Positions 1 through 8,869 of a stretch of DNA of 64,000 nt are shown in pieces. The notes beneath the pieces were generated by a model. It worked only from the letters and a program-made list of their open reading frames with translations, searched no databases and had not been told where the DNA came from. Source of the DNA: JANSWP01 sp041941305 (lineage in GTDB: Bacteria; Bacteroidota; Bacteroidia; Chitinophagales; Saprospiraceae); contig JBGTQJ010000026.1 in assembly GCA_041941305.1 (NCBI GenBank), positions 62,001 to 126,000 on the forward strand, read 5' to 3'. The position numbers and the translations under genes were made by a program. Each line of letters begins with the position of its first letter. Positions within the stretch are counted from its first letter, which is position 1.

Positions 1-522
1 AAAACTGGCATTCAACAAATTGCTAAAATTGGTACTCATGATTTCAATATGCCTGAATTGAACGGACTGAAACCCACTTGCTGGCAATAATGCCATTCTA
101 AATTTAACAAAATCACTCTTACTCATGATACTGCGCATGACATCAAAACTATTGGCTAGGTGTTTAAAATAGGCAATTACCCTTTCCATACGTATGTACC
201 ATTTGTTCAAATCCAGGTATTCTTTCTCCTCTCTATCTGTCAGTTGCTCAAGTTCTATTTTGATGAGTTTAAAATAGAGTTCAGTAATTTGATGATAGGT
301 GATAAAAATAATTTCATCCTTATAATCCGTTCTGGGCACCTGTAATCCGAGCAGGCTATTGAGATTGATGTATTCCCAATAAGTCAATCCTCGAGACTGA
401 ACGAGCCCTTCCAGATAGTCAAAGAAATCTTGTCCTATCCCAGCATATTTTTCCCTTAATCGATATAAATATTGAATTCCCTTATCTGTTTCTTCGATGG
501 AGAATTTTTTATTAGCTGACAT
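1..522 (-). CDS. Tryptophan 2,3-dioxygenase, C-terminal part missing (window edge)
   Basis: Haem enzyme of tryptophan breakdown, which opens the indole ring to N-formylkynurenine in the cytoplasm. Only the first 174 codons lie in the window; the reading frame runs open off the left edge. Two family blocks are visible. YHQITELYFK (residues 76-85) contains His77, which matches the distal active-site His of bacterial TDOs. FRMALLPASGFQSVQFRHIE (141-160) is the substrate-binding block. The proximal haem His would lie beyond the edge. The ATG at 520-522 follows the trpS stop by only 13 bases, so both are probably read from one transcript. Family assignment comes from these motifs; that the full gene is intact is assumed. 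Confidence 0.88.
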   Translation of the reverse strand, partial: MSANKKFSIEETDKGIQYLYRLREKYAGIGQDFFDYLEGLVQSRGLTYWEYINLNSLLGLQVPRTDYKDEIIFITYHQITELYFKLIKIELEQLTDREEKEYLDLNKWYIRMERVIAYFKHLANSFDVMRSIMSKSDFVKFRMALLPASGFQSVQFRHIEIMSTNFSNLLNASF

Positions 523-535
523 AATTTGGGTTTGT

Positions 536-1546
536 TTAGAAATGACTTACATTTTTAATTCCTACGAGTTTTTTTACTTCATAGAGTGTTTCCCTTGCCA
601 GTTCTCTGGCCATAGATGACATTTCGCGAATGGTATCATTGAGTAAGGTGGTGTCTCTTTCCAACTCTTTTCGTTTGCTTCTTAAATTATTGCTCAACTC
701 TATCAAGGCATCTCCAACGGTATCTTTTAAATCCGAATATCTGATTTGTCCTGCTCTAAAATCATTTAATAAAGAAGTTACCTGGCTTTGTTTATCGCAA
801 GCATCTAGTATGGAAAGCATATTTTTAACACCAGGACTCATTTCCCCTTTTGGAGTATCTCCACTATCAGTAACTGCAGACTTGATTTTTTTTCGAATTT
901 CAGTTTCATCTGCAAATAAGCGTATAAAATGTTTTTCACCAGCACTTTTACTCATTTTTCTAGCTGGATCAGCAGGAGACATCACTTTTGGTGCATTGGT
1001 GAATATAGGTTCAGGCAAATTAAAAAAATTACCACTATAGCGATGATTAAACTTTTCTGCAATATTTCGGGATAATTCCAAATGTTGTCTTTGATCTTTA
1101 CCAACAGGAACATATTTGGCGTTATAAATTAAAATATCTGCAGCTTGTAATACGGGGTATGTAAAAAATCCAGAGGTCAAGGTTCCTCCTTTTTCTTGCT
1201 GATCTTTGAATTGTGTCTGACGGGTCAATTCACCATAAGGAGTCACATTTGATAAAATCCAGGAGAGTTCAACGTGTTCTGGTACCAAGGATTGGACAAA
1301 AACAATGGATTTTCCAGGATCAATACCACAGGCTAAAAGATCCAGCACCATTTGGTCTGTATTTCTTCTCAATGCTTCCGGATCGTATTTTTTGGTCATG
1401 GCATGTAAATCAACAATTCCGTATACGCATTCGTATTCTGATTGCAAACTAACCCAATTCTTTACCGCTCCAAAATAATTGCCGATGTGCATTTCTCCTG
1501 TAGGTTGGATACAGGATAAAACGTCACAAGTCTTGTGATTGGTCAT
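536..1546 (-). CDS. trpS: Tryptophan--tRNA ligase
   Basis: Class I aminoacyl-tRNA synthetase that charges tRNA(Trp). The HIGH-type signature is HIGN at residues 20-23, directly after the family phrase QPTGEMH, and the KMSKS loop is exact at 197-201. At 336 residues it has the normal bacterial length. It lies 25 bases downstream of the ggt stop and 13 bases upstream of the tryptophan dioxygenase start, all on the minus strand. Co-transcription would couple tRNA charging with tryptophan catabolism; this is inferred from spacing only. Confidence 0.96.
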   Translation of the reverse strand: MTNHKTCDVLSCIQPTGEMHIGNYFGAVKNWVSLQSEYECVYGIVDLHAMTKKYDPEALRRNTDQMVLDLLACGIDPGKSIVFVQSLVPEHVELSWILSNVTPYGELTRQTQFKDQQEKGGTLTSGFFTYPVLQAADILIYNAKYVPVGKDQRQHLELSRNIAEKFNHRYSGNFFNLPEPIFTNAPKVMSPADPARKMSKSAGEKHFIRLFADETEIRKKIKSAVTDSGDTPKGEMSPGVKNMLSILDACDKQSQVTSLLNDFRAGQIRYSDLKDTVGDALIELSNNLRSKRKELERDTTLLNDTIREMSSMARELARETLYEVKKLVGIKNVSHF

Positions 1547-1571
1547 AATTTGATTTTTGGTTAGTACTTAA

Positions 1572-3284
1572 TCAGTATCCTTCAGCATGGTCATCTTTAT
1601 TCCTCCAGTCCCCGACACCATGAAGTTTGCCTTCCGGTGTTTTATGGATTGCCTTAACAATTGCCATTCGTTTGACTTCATTGAAGGAATGACCTTTATC
1701 TTTCAAAGTTTTTCTTGTTAATGAGTCAAAACTCCCTTCTTCAATTTTAATTTCATCAGGCAGCCATTGGTGGTGAAAACGTTTGGAATGTACTGCTTCT
1801 TTTAGATCCATTCCAAATTCTGCTACATTGATAAAAGTTTGAAAAACAGCTGTAATAATGGTAGAACCTCCCGGGGAACCGACTACCATATACAGATCAT
1901 TATCTTTCTCAATAATTGTTGGCGTCATACTGCTCAACATGCGTTTTTCAGGCGCTATAGCGTTGGCTTCATTGCCAATGAGTCCAAAATAATTTGGTAC
2001 ACCAGGTTTTGCGCTGAAGTCGTCCATTTCATCGTTTAAAAAGAACCCTGCTCCGTCCACCACAACTTTGGAACCATAATTCAAATTTAAAGTTGTCGTT
2101 ACTGATGCTGCGTTTCCATTGGCATCGACAACTGAGGTATGAGTTGTTTCAAAATGTTCTGGCAAATTAAAATCACCAGCAAAAATGGTATCACTTTGGG
2201 TTGCCTGCTCCATGTCAAAATCCTTCATCCTGAAATCGAGATAATCTTCATCCAATAGTGAATCTTTTGGAACCGGAAAGAAATCACTATCGCCCAGGTA
2301 TTCTGCTCGATCGGCATAAACCCTGCGCATAGCTTCAGACATTAGGTGGATAGATTCAGGCGAATGAAAACCCCATTCTGATATGGGATAATCTTCTACA
2401 ATATTCAACAACTGCATTAAGGCAATTCCCCCGCTTGAAGGAGGAGGCATGGTAATGACGCGAAAATCTTTATAGTAATCATCTACTGGTTCTCGCCAAA
2501 TCGCATCGTATTTTTTCAAATCTTCTAAAGTTATCAAGCCGTTTCCACGCTTCATCTCTGCTATTATTTTATTAGCTGTTTCACCTTCATAGAATCCGGC
2601 TTTTCCATGTTCTCTGATTAATTCGAGTGTATGGGCTAAATCTGTTTGGATCAATAAATCTCCCTCTTTCCATCCAGCATCATTTACAAATGGTTTTCCG
2701 GTTTTATTGTGTTGCTTGAAAGCCTTTTGAAAACTATTCAGTCTATTTGCTTCTGTTTCGGTCAATTGATAACCATTGGCAGCCAATTCTACAGCAGGCT
2801 GCACCAAATCTCCAAAATTTTCCAATTGACCATACTTTTTATGTGCCTCCACCATTCCTGCCACGGTTCCTGGTACCCCTACTGCCAAGTGACCTGCTCT
2901 GCTCAAGCTATCAACAGGGTCTCCATTTTCATTAAGGTACATATCCCTGTGGGCTGCTAAGGGTGCTTTTTCCCGATAATCCAGTGCAGCCGCTTTTCCC
3001 TCCTTATTCCTCAAAACCATAAATCCACCTCCTCCAATATTACCTGCACGAGGGTATACTACTGCCAATGCAAATTGAACGCTTATGATGGCATCTACTG
3101 CATTCCCACCTTTTCTCAAAATATCTACTCCAACTTTGGAGGCTAATGGATGAGCAGAAACCACCATAGCTGAATCTTCAACAAGGCTTTTTTGAATTTC
3201 ATAAATTGCTTTTGGTTGTTCTTGACGGCAGGAAAAAATGGTAAATCCTAAAAGCAGGAATAAGAAAGTTTTTGTTCGTTTCAT
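1572..3284 (-). CDS. ggt: Gamma-glutamyltransferase lipoprotein precursor
   Basis: N-terminal nucleophile hydrolase that removes or transfers the gamma-glutamyl group of glutathione outside the inner membrane; it is made as one chain and self-cleaves. The nucleophile is the first Thr of TTHTSVVD (residue 380 with the start used here), and further family blocks are AGNIGGGGFMV and the SMTPTI / VGSPGG region. I chose the ATG at 3284 rather than an earlier in-frame ATG at 3353, because it gives a clean lipoprotein signal: a basic head, a hydrophobic stretch, and FTIFSC with the lipid Cys at residue 19. The product is 570 residues, normal for the family. trpS follows on the same strand. Confidence 0.94.
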   Translation of the reverse strand: MKRTKTFLFLLLGFTIFSCRQEQPKAIYEIQKSLVEDSAMVVSAHPLASKVGVDILRKGGNAVDAIISVQFALAVVYPRAGNIGGGGFMVLRNKEGKAAALDYREKAPLAAHRDMYLNENGDPVDSLSRAGHLAVGVPGTVAGMVEAHKKYGQLENFGDLVQPAVELAANGYQLTETEANRLNSFQKAFKQHNKTGKPFVNDAGWKEGDLLIQTDLAHTLELIREHGKAGFYEGETANKIIAEMKRGNGLITLEDLKKYDAIWREPVDDYYKDFRVITMPPPSSGGIALMQLLNIVEDYPISEWGFHSPESIHLMSEAMRRVYADRAEYLGDSDFFPVPKDSLLDEDYLDFRMKDFDMEQATQSDTIFAGDFNLPEHFETTHTSVVDANGNAASVTTTLNLNYGSKVVVDGAGFFLNDEMDDFSAKPGVPNYFGLIGNEANAIAPEKRMLSSMTPTIIEKDNDLYMVVGSPGGSTIITAVFQTFINVAEFGMDLKEAVHSKRFHHQWLPDEIKIEEGSFDSLTRKTLKDKGHSFNEVKRMAIVKAIHKTPEGKLHGVGDWRNKDDHAEGY

Positions 3285-3724
3285 TTTGGCACTGTACTTG
3301 TTAAATATGTAAATAGTTATAAATTGAAACACTATCACCCTTCCAAATATCAAAAAAAGACACGGAAAGAATGAACAAAGAAGGGAAAAATAATTGAGAA
3401 ATAGAGTCTAATTTTTGGTATTTGAAAAACTTGTGAACCCCCTCACACTATGTTTGATTTTTTAGGCAATTTTTGCCAAAGCGGTTTTTTAAAATGTGAC
3501 ATCTACCCGTTTCTTCCCATTGTCTCTGGCACATCGTCTCCAAGAAAACTTTCATTAAACATTGGCTCACGATCCTTCACGCTCGTTCCTGATTTAAATT
3601 AATAACTAACTCTAAACAAGTTACAATAGCATCAATAAGGTTTTAATAAAGTTTGGTTAATTATTTTCATGGTTATGTTGTTGTGTCATCTGCGTCTGTG
3701 GGTGACACTTTTTTTATCTAGAGT

Positions 3725-3796
3725 TTGAGCGTTTGAGAAATTGAGCGTTTGAGAAATTGAGCGTTTGAGAAATTGAGAAATTGAGCGTTTGAGAAC
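3725..3796. repeat. 16-bp tandem repeat
   Basis: The unit TTGAGCGTTTGAGAAA occurs at 3725-3740, 3741-3756 and 3757-3772. A half unit follows at 3773-3780, and a fourth copy differing at the last base at 3781-3796. The head-to-tail copies are perfect, which points to recent slippage. Confidence 0.95.
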
Positions 3797-3806
3797 ACCC
3801 CTCATT

Positions 3807-3857
3807 GCAGTATTGTAGCATCGCAGTATTGTAGAATTAAATTTCGCAGTATTATAG
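3807..3857. repeat. Interspersed 12-bp direct repeat
   Basis: GCAGTATTGTAG occurs at 3807-3818 and 3823-3834, and as GCAGTATTATAG at 3846-3857. The last copy ends 2 bases before the stop codon of the minus-strand DUF218 gene. Confidence 0.9.
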
Positions 3858-3859
3858 CA

Positions 3860-4630
3860 TTAATTAAAGCCTCGAATGCGATATGCCAATATTCCAACCC
3901 ATTCCTTTATCAACATTTCCCATCGATAAAAACCGAGCCGGCTTGGAAGGATCATAGTGGTTGGTTTGAATCTTCTTTTTTCACTTATAAAATCGACACT
4001 GAAAGGAGTTACTTCAAGTCCTACTTGCTCAAAACAACCAAGAGATCGGGGCATATGCCATGCGGAAGTGATCAATAAACATCTTGCATTGGGATATCTT
4101 TTTTTAATTAGCTCCTTGGTAAACAAAGCATTCTCATAAGTATTTCTGGAATCTGGTTCGAGAATGAAATCTTCCCTGGGAATTCCGATGTTAGTTAAAT
4201 AAGTTTCCATAACAGCAGCTTCACTAAATTCATTTTCTAGGAGCCTCCCAGAACCACCGGTTAAAAGCATCTTTTTTATTTTACCTTTTTGATACAATTC
4301 CAAGGCATTGAAAAAGCGGTTGCCTCGTTCACTAAAATTGTGGCGATCCTTTTGAGGAATGATGTTTGGATTGGTGTAGCCGCCTAAAATGATTCCAATA
4401 TCATAAGGGACATCGATTTCATCCATTGTCATGGTCTCCAATTCCCATAGCCTTGCAACCTCATTGAAAATGAATTGGTTGGTGAAGAATACGAATAGAA
4501 CGACTGCCAAAATCAGACTTTTCTTTTTTCTCTTTGGCTTTTTGGAAAATAGCGCATATAGCATCAACCCCAATACCCAGTTAATGGGTTGGATAAGAAA
4601 AAATAATATTTTGGATAGGACAAAGAACAA
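3860..4630 (-). CDS. ElyC/SanA/YdcF-type DUF218 membrane protein
   Basis: Family known for envelope-related roles; the biochemical activity is not settled. Two hydrophobic segments (about residues 5-28 and 38-53) anchor the protein, separated by a Lys/Arg-rich stretch. The DUF218 domain fills the rest: IILGGYTN, the LLTGGSGR block, EPDSRNTYENA and ITSAWHMPRS are all typical. No ATG precedes the first membrane segment in frame; the first usable codon after the upstream stop is TTG at 4630, so the start is uncertain, with an internal ATG 22 codons later as the alternative. It follows the rhomboid gene by 32 bases on the same strand. Confidence 0.82.
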   Translation of the reverse strand: MFFVLSKILFFLIQPINWVLGLMLYALFSKKPKRKKKSLILAVVLFVFFTNQFIFNEVARLWELETMTMDEIDVPYDIGIILGGYTNPNIIPQKDRHNFSERGNRFFNALELYQKGKIKKMLLTGGSGRLLENEFSEAAVMETYLTNIGIPREDFILEPDSRNTYENALFTKELIKKRYPNARCLLITSAWHMPRSLGCFEQVGLEVTPFSVDFISEKRRFKPTTMILPSRLGFYRWEMLIKEWVGILAYRIRGFN

Positions 4631-4662
4631 AATGATTTTGGATTTTTAATCATTAAAACAAT

Positions 4663-5301
4663 CTAAAGAAAAGATGGCATAGAGGGGCCTGCCAAAAATT
4701 TTTCAATGAATTCAATTATCAAATCTTCTTTAAAAGCCTGCGCAGAAATGGCAATAAAGAATATTCCATACACAGACCCCCAAAAATGTGCATTGTGACC
4801 AATATTATCTGTTCCACGCTTATCCATTCGATTGGAGTAATACAAATAAACTACCGCAAAAATCAATGCTGGTAAGGGAGGTAGAATAAACCATCCCCAA
4901 GGATCAAAAAAGATATAGGCCATCACCAATGCCGAAGTTGCACCAGAGGCACCTACAGCTGAATAGGATGGATTATTTTGATGCCTAAAATAAGATGGAA
5001 CGGAAGCAATTACAATGGCTGAAAGATAAAATAATAGATAACTGATACGCCCAAAAGATGTCCCAAAAATTTCCCCAAATTTGGATTCAATAAATTCGCC
5101 AAACATAAACAACACAAACATGTTCACCAGCAAATGATTCATATCAGCATGTACCAAACCATGTGTCAAAAAGCGATACCATTGTCCCGAATTTTTGATG
5201 GTGGAGGGATGAAAAATCAATTGCCCTTTCATGGTAGGATTATTGAATGCCTGATAAGATATCAGTCCTGTAAGAATAATTAACGCGATTGTAAGATTCA
5301 T
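4663..5301 (-). CDS. Rhomboid family intramembrane serine protease
   Basis: Six-helix-type membrane protease that cuts substrates within the lipid bilayer. The catalytic Ser is residue 119 in GASG and the partner His is residue 172 in NAHFWGSVYG. The oxyanion-side motif HADMNHLLVN (51-60) supplies the conserved His and Asn. At 212 residues it is a compact single-domain rhomboid without extra cytoplasmic domains. It lies between rlmH (70 bases upstream) and the DUF218 gene on the same strand; the physiological substrate cannot be seen from sequence. Confidence 0.92.
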   Translation of the reverse strand: MNLTIALIILTGLISYQAFNNPTMKGQLIFHPSTIKNSGQWYRFLTHGLVHADMNHLLVNMFVLFMFGEFIESKFGEIFGTSFGRISYLLFYLSAIVIASVPSYFRHQNNPSYSAVGASGATSALVMAYIFFDPWGWFILPPLPALIFAVVYLYYSNRMDKRGTDNIGHNAHFWGSVYGIFFIAISAQAFKEDLIIEFIEKFLAGPSMPSFL

Positions 5302-5371
5302 TTCTAGGATTTACAAATTTCATTTACTGAATAACAATTTGACCAACCCCAAACTGCCTACTACTCCCCGC

Positions 5372-5845
5372 CTACTGATTATGATAAGGTTCTCCCCTCA
5401 TAATAGTCATAGCTCTATAGAGTTGTTCCAGCACAAATAAACGAATCATTTGGTGAGAAAAGGTCATTTTGGAAAAGGAGATTTTGGAATTGGCTCTTTG
5501 ATAGACCACTTCAGAAAAACCGAAGGCTCCACCAATTACAAAAACCATTTTCCTGGAGCTCATTTGGAGTTTTTGCTCCATGAATTTGGAAAATCCTATA
5601 GAAGAAAACTGTTTGCCTCTTTCATCCAATAGAATTAAAAAATCCTCTTTCTTTATTTTGGAAAGCAGCAATTCACCCTCCTTTTTTTTGATTTGTCCAG
5701 GGGATAGGTTTTTCGCATTTTTAATATCTGGGATGATGGCTACTTCAAAAGGTAAATAGTGTTTGAGCCTTTTTTCATAAATCTGCATACCCGCTCTAAG
5801 GTATTCGAAACTGGTTTTTCCGATGAGCCAAAGTTCAACTTTCAT
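5372..5845 (-). CDS. rlmH: 23S rRNA (pseudouridine1915-N3)-methyltransferase RlmH
   Basis: SPOUT-fold methyltransferase acting on helix 69 of 23S rRNA in assembled ribosomes. The 157-residue length is exactly family-like. Diagnostic blocks are LLDERGKQFSS, the SAM-binding knot segment FVIGGAFGFSE, and the C-terminal tail FSHQMIRLFVLEQLYRA followed by GEPYHNQ. The ATG at 5845 lies only 8 bases from the left end of an insertion sequence, so the native promoter has been separated from the gene. Expression would need read-through from the co-oriented transposase gene or a promoter within the element. Confidence 0.96.
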   Translation of the reverse strand: MKVELWLIGKTSFEYLRAGMQIYEKRLKHYLPFEVAIIPDIKNAKNLSPGQIKKKEGELLLSKIKKEDFLILLDERGKQFSSIGFSKFMEQKLQMSSRKMVFVIGGAFGFSEVVYQRANSKISFSKMTFSHQMIRLFVLEQLYRAMTIMRGEPYHNQ

Positions 5846-5853
5846 TGATTAGT

Positions 5854-6970
5854 ACTGACTTTGTTGCATGGCTATTCCCAAAAGAATGAGCTAGCCTTTT
5901 AAAAGCGATTTTTTCGGTTTTAAAGGGCTACTTTATAACTTTTAGGCATACCAAGTTCAACGAATTGGTTCAAAATCTTTGACTTTATTCTGATTTCACA
6001 TTCTTCAAAATCTTTTTTTCGAGCTTTCAATCGCTGTCCAAATATGGCTTTGTATCGATACATATTGACTTCACTTTTGCTTCGAATATGATACTTCACC
6101 TCTTTTTTCCACTCCTCCCGACCTATTTCCTTTATCCGTTTAATGGTTGCATTGCGATGTTTCAATTTGGGCTCGTCCTCATGAACGACCCCATCTCTTC
6201 TCGGCGGGATTAATTGTTCCACCTTTATGGGTAAACAACCTCGAAAAGTAATCTTATCATAAGCTCCGTCTCCCGCAACACTGTCAACTTCTTCTTTCAC
6301 CTGGTCCATAACATCTTTGCCTGCTTCAGCATCATCCACATCGTTCTTTGTTAAACTCACTGACAGAATTTCTAAATCTGCCCCGTCACTACCCATATGC
6401 AACTTTCTCCAAGTCCGATATTTATTCCAGCCGTGCTTCCTCACTTTCCATTCTCCTTCCCCATACACTTTCAATCCCGTACTGTCTATTACCAAAATTA
6501 TATTGCGCTTAGTTTGCTTCCTTAGTCGAATATCTATTTCAATGACTTTGCTACGCCTTTGTATTTGACTATAACTTGGAACCCATAAGTCCAGACCAAC
6601 TAAGTACATTATATCTTCAACAAATCCTTCCGTCTGACGATAACCCAAATTATATAGGTGGCGAAGGGTTAAGCAAAATTCAATGGCAACGTCACTATAA
6701 ACCAACTCTCCACCAGGGTTTTGTTCCCCTTCATAATACCAACTAGAGGCTACATCATCACTCAACCATATCGTTATCTTCCCACGTTTCTTCAATGAGT
6801 TATTATAATCAGACCAATTCCTTAGTTTATATACTTCTTTTGGCTTATCGACTAGACTACTTTTTTTACTTTTGTTCTTGGACATAGGAGTGGACTTTTT
6901 GATTTCGCTTTTCGCAAAGTTATTAAGTCGACTCCTTTTTTGCATATCATAGCCATGCAACAAAGTCAGT
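5854..6970 (-). mobile_element. Complete IS5-family insertion sequence, 1117 bp
   Basis: The left end (5854-5875) and the reverse complement of the right end (6949-6970) are identical over 22 bp, starting ACTGACTTTGTTGCATGGC. One transposase gene fills the interior, reading toward rlmH. Outside the repeats the flanks are TTAGT on the left and CTAAG on the right. No clear target duplication is present, although both flanks contain the YTAR-like target typical of the IS5 group. The perfect ends and open transposase frame suggest recent or still possible activity. Confidence 0.92.
5920..6885 (-). CDS. IS5-family DDE transposase
   Basis: Transposase with an RNase H-like DDE fold. Visible: the N-terminal block LRNWSDYNNSLKKRGKI, the first Asp in VIDSTGLK, the second Asp in VAGDGAYD, and the glutamate in RSKSEVNMYRYKAIFG, which matches the YREK-like region. 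I used the ATG at 6885, which gives 321 residues; the frame stays open upstream to a TTG at 6963, but that extension runs through the terminal repeat. No frameshift or internal stop is visible. Confidence 0.93.
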   Translation of the reverse strand: MSKNKSKKSSLVDKPKEVYKLRNWSDYNNSLKKRGKITIWLSDDVASSWYYEGEQNPGGELVYSDVAIEFCLTLRHLYNLGYRQTEGFVEDIMYLVGLDLWVPSYSQIQRRSKVIEIDIRLRKQTKRNIILVIDSTGLKVYGEGEWKVRKHGWNKYRTWRKLHMGSDGADLEILSVSLTKNDVDDAEAGKDVMDQVKEEVDSVAGDGAYDKITFRGCLPIKVEQLIPPRRDGVVHEDEPKLKHRNATIKRIKEIGREEWKKEVKYHIRSKSEVNMYRYKAIFGQRLKARKKDFEECEIRIKSKILNQFVELGMPKSYKVAL

Positions 6971-7021
6971 CTAAGTCTAAGTTTAAGTATAAGTATAAAT
7001 CTTAAACTTAAACTTAACTTC

Positions 7022-7525
7022 TTACCGAATTTTTATCAAGCCGGTTGATCCATTTAAGTCCAGAAAATTGCCCTGTGCATTTGAGATCTCGATGATCGTA
7101 GGATGATTGGTAAATTGAAAATATGCCTTATCTCCTGATTTGCCTACTACATCAAAGCACACTTGATAAATGGTTGTACCATCTGGGATGCTAATGCCAC
7201 GAATGTTTGGGTCATACCAGGCAAAGGTCAGCAAGCCTTTTTCTGTCACGTGATTTCCAAAATTACTTTCGCTCAAACCAGAAAGATTGAGTCCTTTAAT
7301 CTCTTTGAATTTTAATTGCTTTGGTGACCACTTCATACTGTATTGCATAGAAAGAATCTTTTGAAAATCTTTCACAGCCACATCGATGCAAACTTCTTTT
7401 CCAGTCTGTGCAGTCTTGTTGGAGGCAGTTAACGTAAGAATGGTCGAAACGTCTTTTACTGTATAAAAAGAAGAAAACAGGAAAATGCTCGTAAGTAAAG
7501 CAATTGGATATGCCATCAGTTTCAT
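7022..7525 (-). CDS. Secreted cohesin-domain-like protein
   Basis: A signal peptide (about residues 1-23, hydrophobic core YPIALLTSIFLFSSF) is followed by one domain of about 140 residues. Its pattern matches cohesin modules: a TAQTGKEVCIDVAV strand, the MKWSPKQLKF phrase, a Gly-Leu-Leu-Thr-Phe-Ala-Trp-Tyr-Asp segment, GTTIYQVCFDVVG, and a final STGLIKI strand. Cohesins bind dockerins in cellulosomes, but isolated copies occur widely in Bacteroidota secreted proteins with unknown partners. There is no dockerin in the window. The insertion sequence lies 51 bases past the stop codon. Family call from pattern only. Confidence 0.6.
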   Translation of the reverse strand: MKLMAYPIALLTSIFLFSSFYTVKDVSTILTLTASNKTAQTGKEVCIDVAVKDFQKILSMQYSMKWSPKQLKFKEIKGLNLSGLSESNFGNHVTEKGLLTFAWYDPNIRGISIPDGTTIYQVCFDVVGKSGDKAYFQFTNHPTIIEISNAQGNFLDLNGSTGLIKIR

Positions 7526-7619
7526 AGGATGATAATTTTGGTTTTAAGGATTGTATAAGGAATGTTCTCCTCCACAATCCCATTATTATCTTAACGGAGT
7601 TTTGGTGTGCAAATATACT

Positions 7620-8798
7620 TCACACCAGCTTCTTCACTTTCGTATCATTTGTAATTAACAAATCCTTGTCCAAATTTAACAGATTGAGTCCTGGAGTTTT
7701 GCCTTTTTCGATACTGCCAAGTTCACTTTCAAAGCCTAAAGCCTCCGCACCATTCAATGTCGCCCAACGGAGCAGGGTTTCAAACGGAATATAAGATTGG
7801 AATTTTGAAATGGTTCTCAATTCGTCTAAAACAGAGAGCTGCCAGTTGGAAGTTAGGCTATCCGTCCCTATGGTCATTTTGGCATTGGCATCAAGGAATT
7901 TTTGATATTGAGGCATTCGATTTTCTATGTACAAATTGGCATTGGCACAGGTAGCCCAATAAATGTTGTCCCCTCCCCAATTATGTGCTGCTTCAATGTC
8001 TTCTGGACGAGTCATGGTGTTATGTACAAAAAGGGTTCTGCAAGTGGGGTTCATATTTTCGAGCGCATAATGGATCGCTGTTCTTTTTGTAGGTTGAAAC
8101 GAATCTATGCTAATTTGAAAAGCATCGTAAAATTTCAGAAAATCACCCGTTTTGTTTAGGAAGAGTGCATCTTCATGAGGCGTTTCCTGATTGTGGATGC
8201 TAATGGTCATACCTTCCGCTGTAGTCTCTTTCAACATTCCGAATAATTTTTCGGAAACGGTATAGGGTGCATGTGGCACACAACTTTTTCGATTTCCATT
8301 GCCATCACTTTGACCCTCAAATACTTTCCAATAATCTCCAAAAGTCTTTTCCGCCCAATCGTTTTGCAAAAAGTCAAACATTTCCACAAAAGTGTAGTAT
8401 TTGATTGGACTTTTTTCTTTGGTTGCTGCCGTATCTGTTTTATTTGAAATATCTCCTACTGCAACAATTCCTTCTTCATACATTTCTCGATCAGCTGCTT
8501 CAATAGCTGCAAAAATCTGTTCTTCAGAAACATCTCTGAAGTTCACGACCGTTTGCAAAAAGGGCAATAAGCCAGTCCCTGTTTTTGCCAGGCCTTTCAT
8601 ATGCGACAATTCCAGATGGCAATGGGTATTGATGAACCCGGGAACAATGACCCCTTCAAAAATTTCCAAACTGGAAGCATCGTGATTTGCTCGTTTATCG
8701 ATGCTTAAAACCTGACCAGCATCATCCAAAACGACAACTCCTTTTGGAACAGGTTCTGAGGAAATGGGAAAAATAATATCTGCCGAAACCTTGCGCAT
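7620..8798 (-). CDS. Amidohydrolase, cytosine/guanine-deaminase-like (COG0402 type)
   Basis: Metal-dependent TIM-barrel hydrolase that probably deaminates an aromatic amino-purine or related compound. The metal ligands are visible as HCHLE (first barrel strand), HAPYT, SIHNQE and GTDS. The TGTGLLPFL stretch after the metal site resembles aminodeoxyfutalosine deaminases of the alternative menaquinone pathway, but no other mqn gene is in the window, so the substrate stays open. Start: the ATG at 8798 gives the usual short beta-strand beginning (MRKVSADIIFPIS); a longer form starting at 8837 adds 13 residues with no family match. The product is about 392 residues, normal for the family. Confidence 0.75.
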   Translation of the reverse strand: MRKVSADIIFPISSEPVPKGVVVLDDAGQVLSIDKRANHDASSLEIFEGVIVPGFINTHCHLELSHMKGLAKTGTGLLPFLQTVVNFRDVSEEQIFAAIEAADREMYEEGIVAVGDISNKTDTAATKEKSPIKYYTFVEMFDFLQNDWAEKTFGDYWKVFEGQSDGNGNRKSCVPHAPYTVSEKLFGMLKETTAEGMTISIHNQETPHEDALFLNKTGDFLKFYDAFQISIDSFQPTKRTAIHYALENMNPTCRTLFVHNTMTRPEDIEAAHNWGGDNIYWATCANANLYIENRMPQYQKFLDANAKMTIGTDSLTSNWQLSVLDELRTISKFQSYIPFETLLRWATLNGAEALGFESELGSIEKGKTPGLNLLNLDKDLLITNDTKVKKLV

Positions 8799-8869
8799 GT
8801 AAAGAGAATTTGAAATGGTATAAAAAATAGGGCGCAAGATATTGAAAAATGAGGTTTTTATTTTTGCCG

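Larger units (their letters stand above)
3285..3859. other. 575-base gap without a gene
   Basis: No reading frame here looks like a gene. The right part holds a 16-bp tandem repeat (3725-3796) and three copies of a 12-bp unit (3807-3857), annotated separately. At about 3685-3716 a GTGTCA / TGACAC stem is followed by a T-run. This has the shape of a plus-strand terminator although both flanking genes are on the minus strand. Confidence 0.7.

Noticed and set aside
5850..6975. Target-site duplication of the IS
   Set aside because: Flanks TTAGT and CTAAG are not direct repeats. Only the target-like YTAR is present, so I do not claim a duplication.
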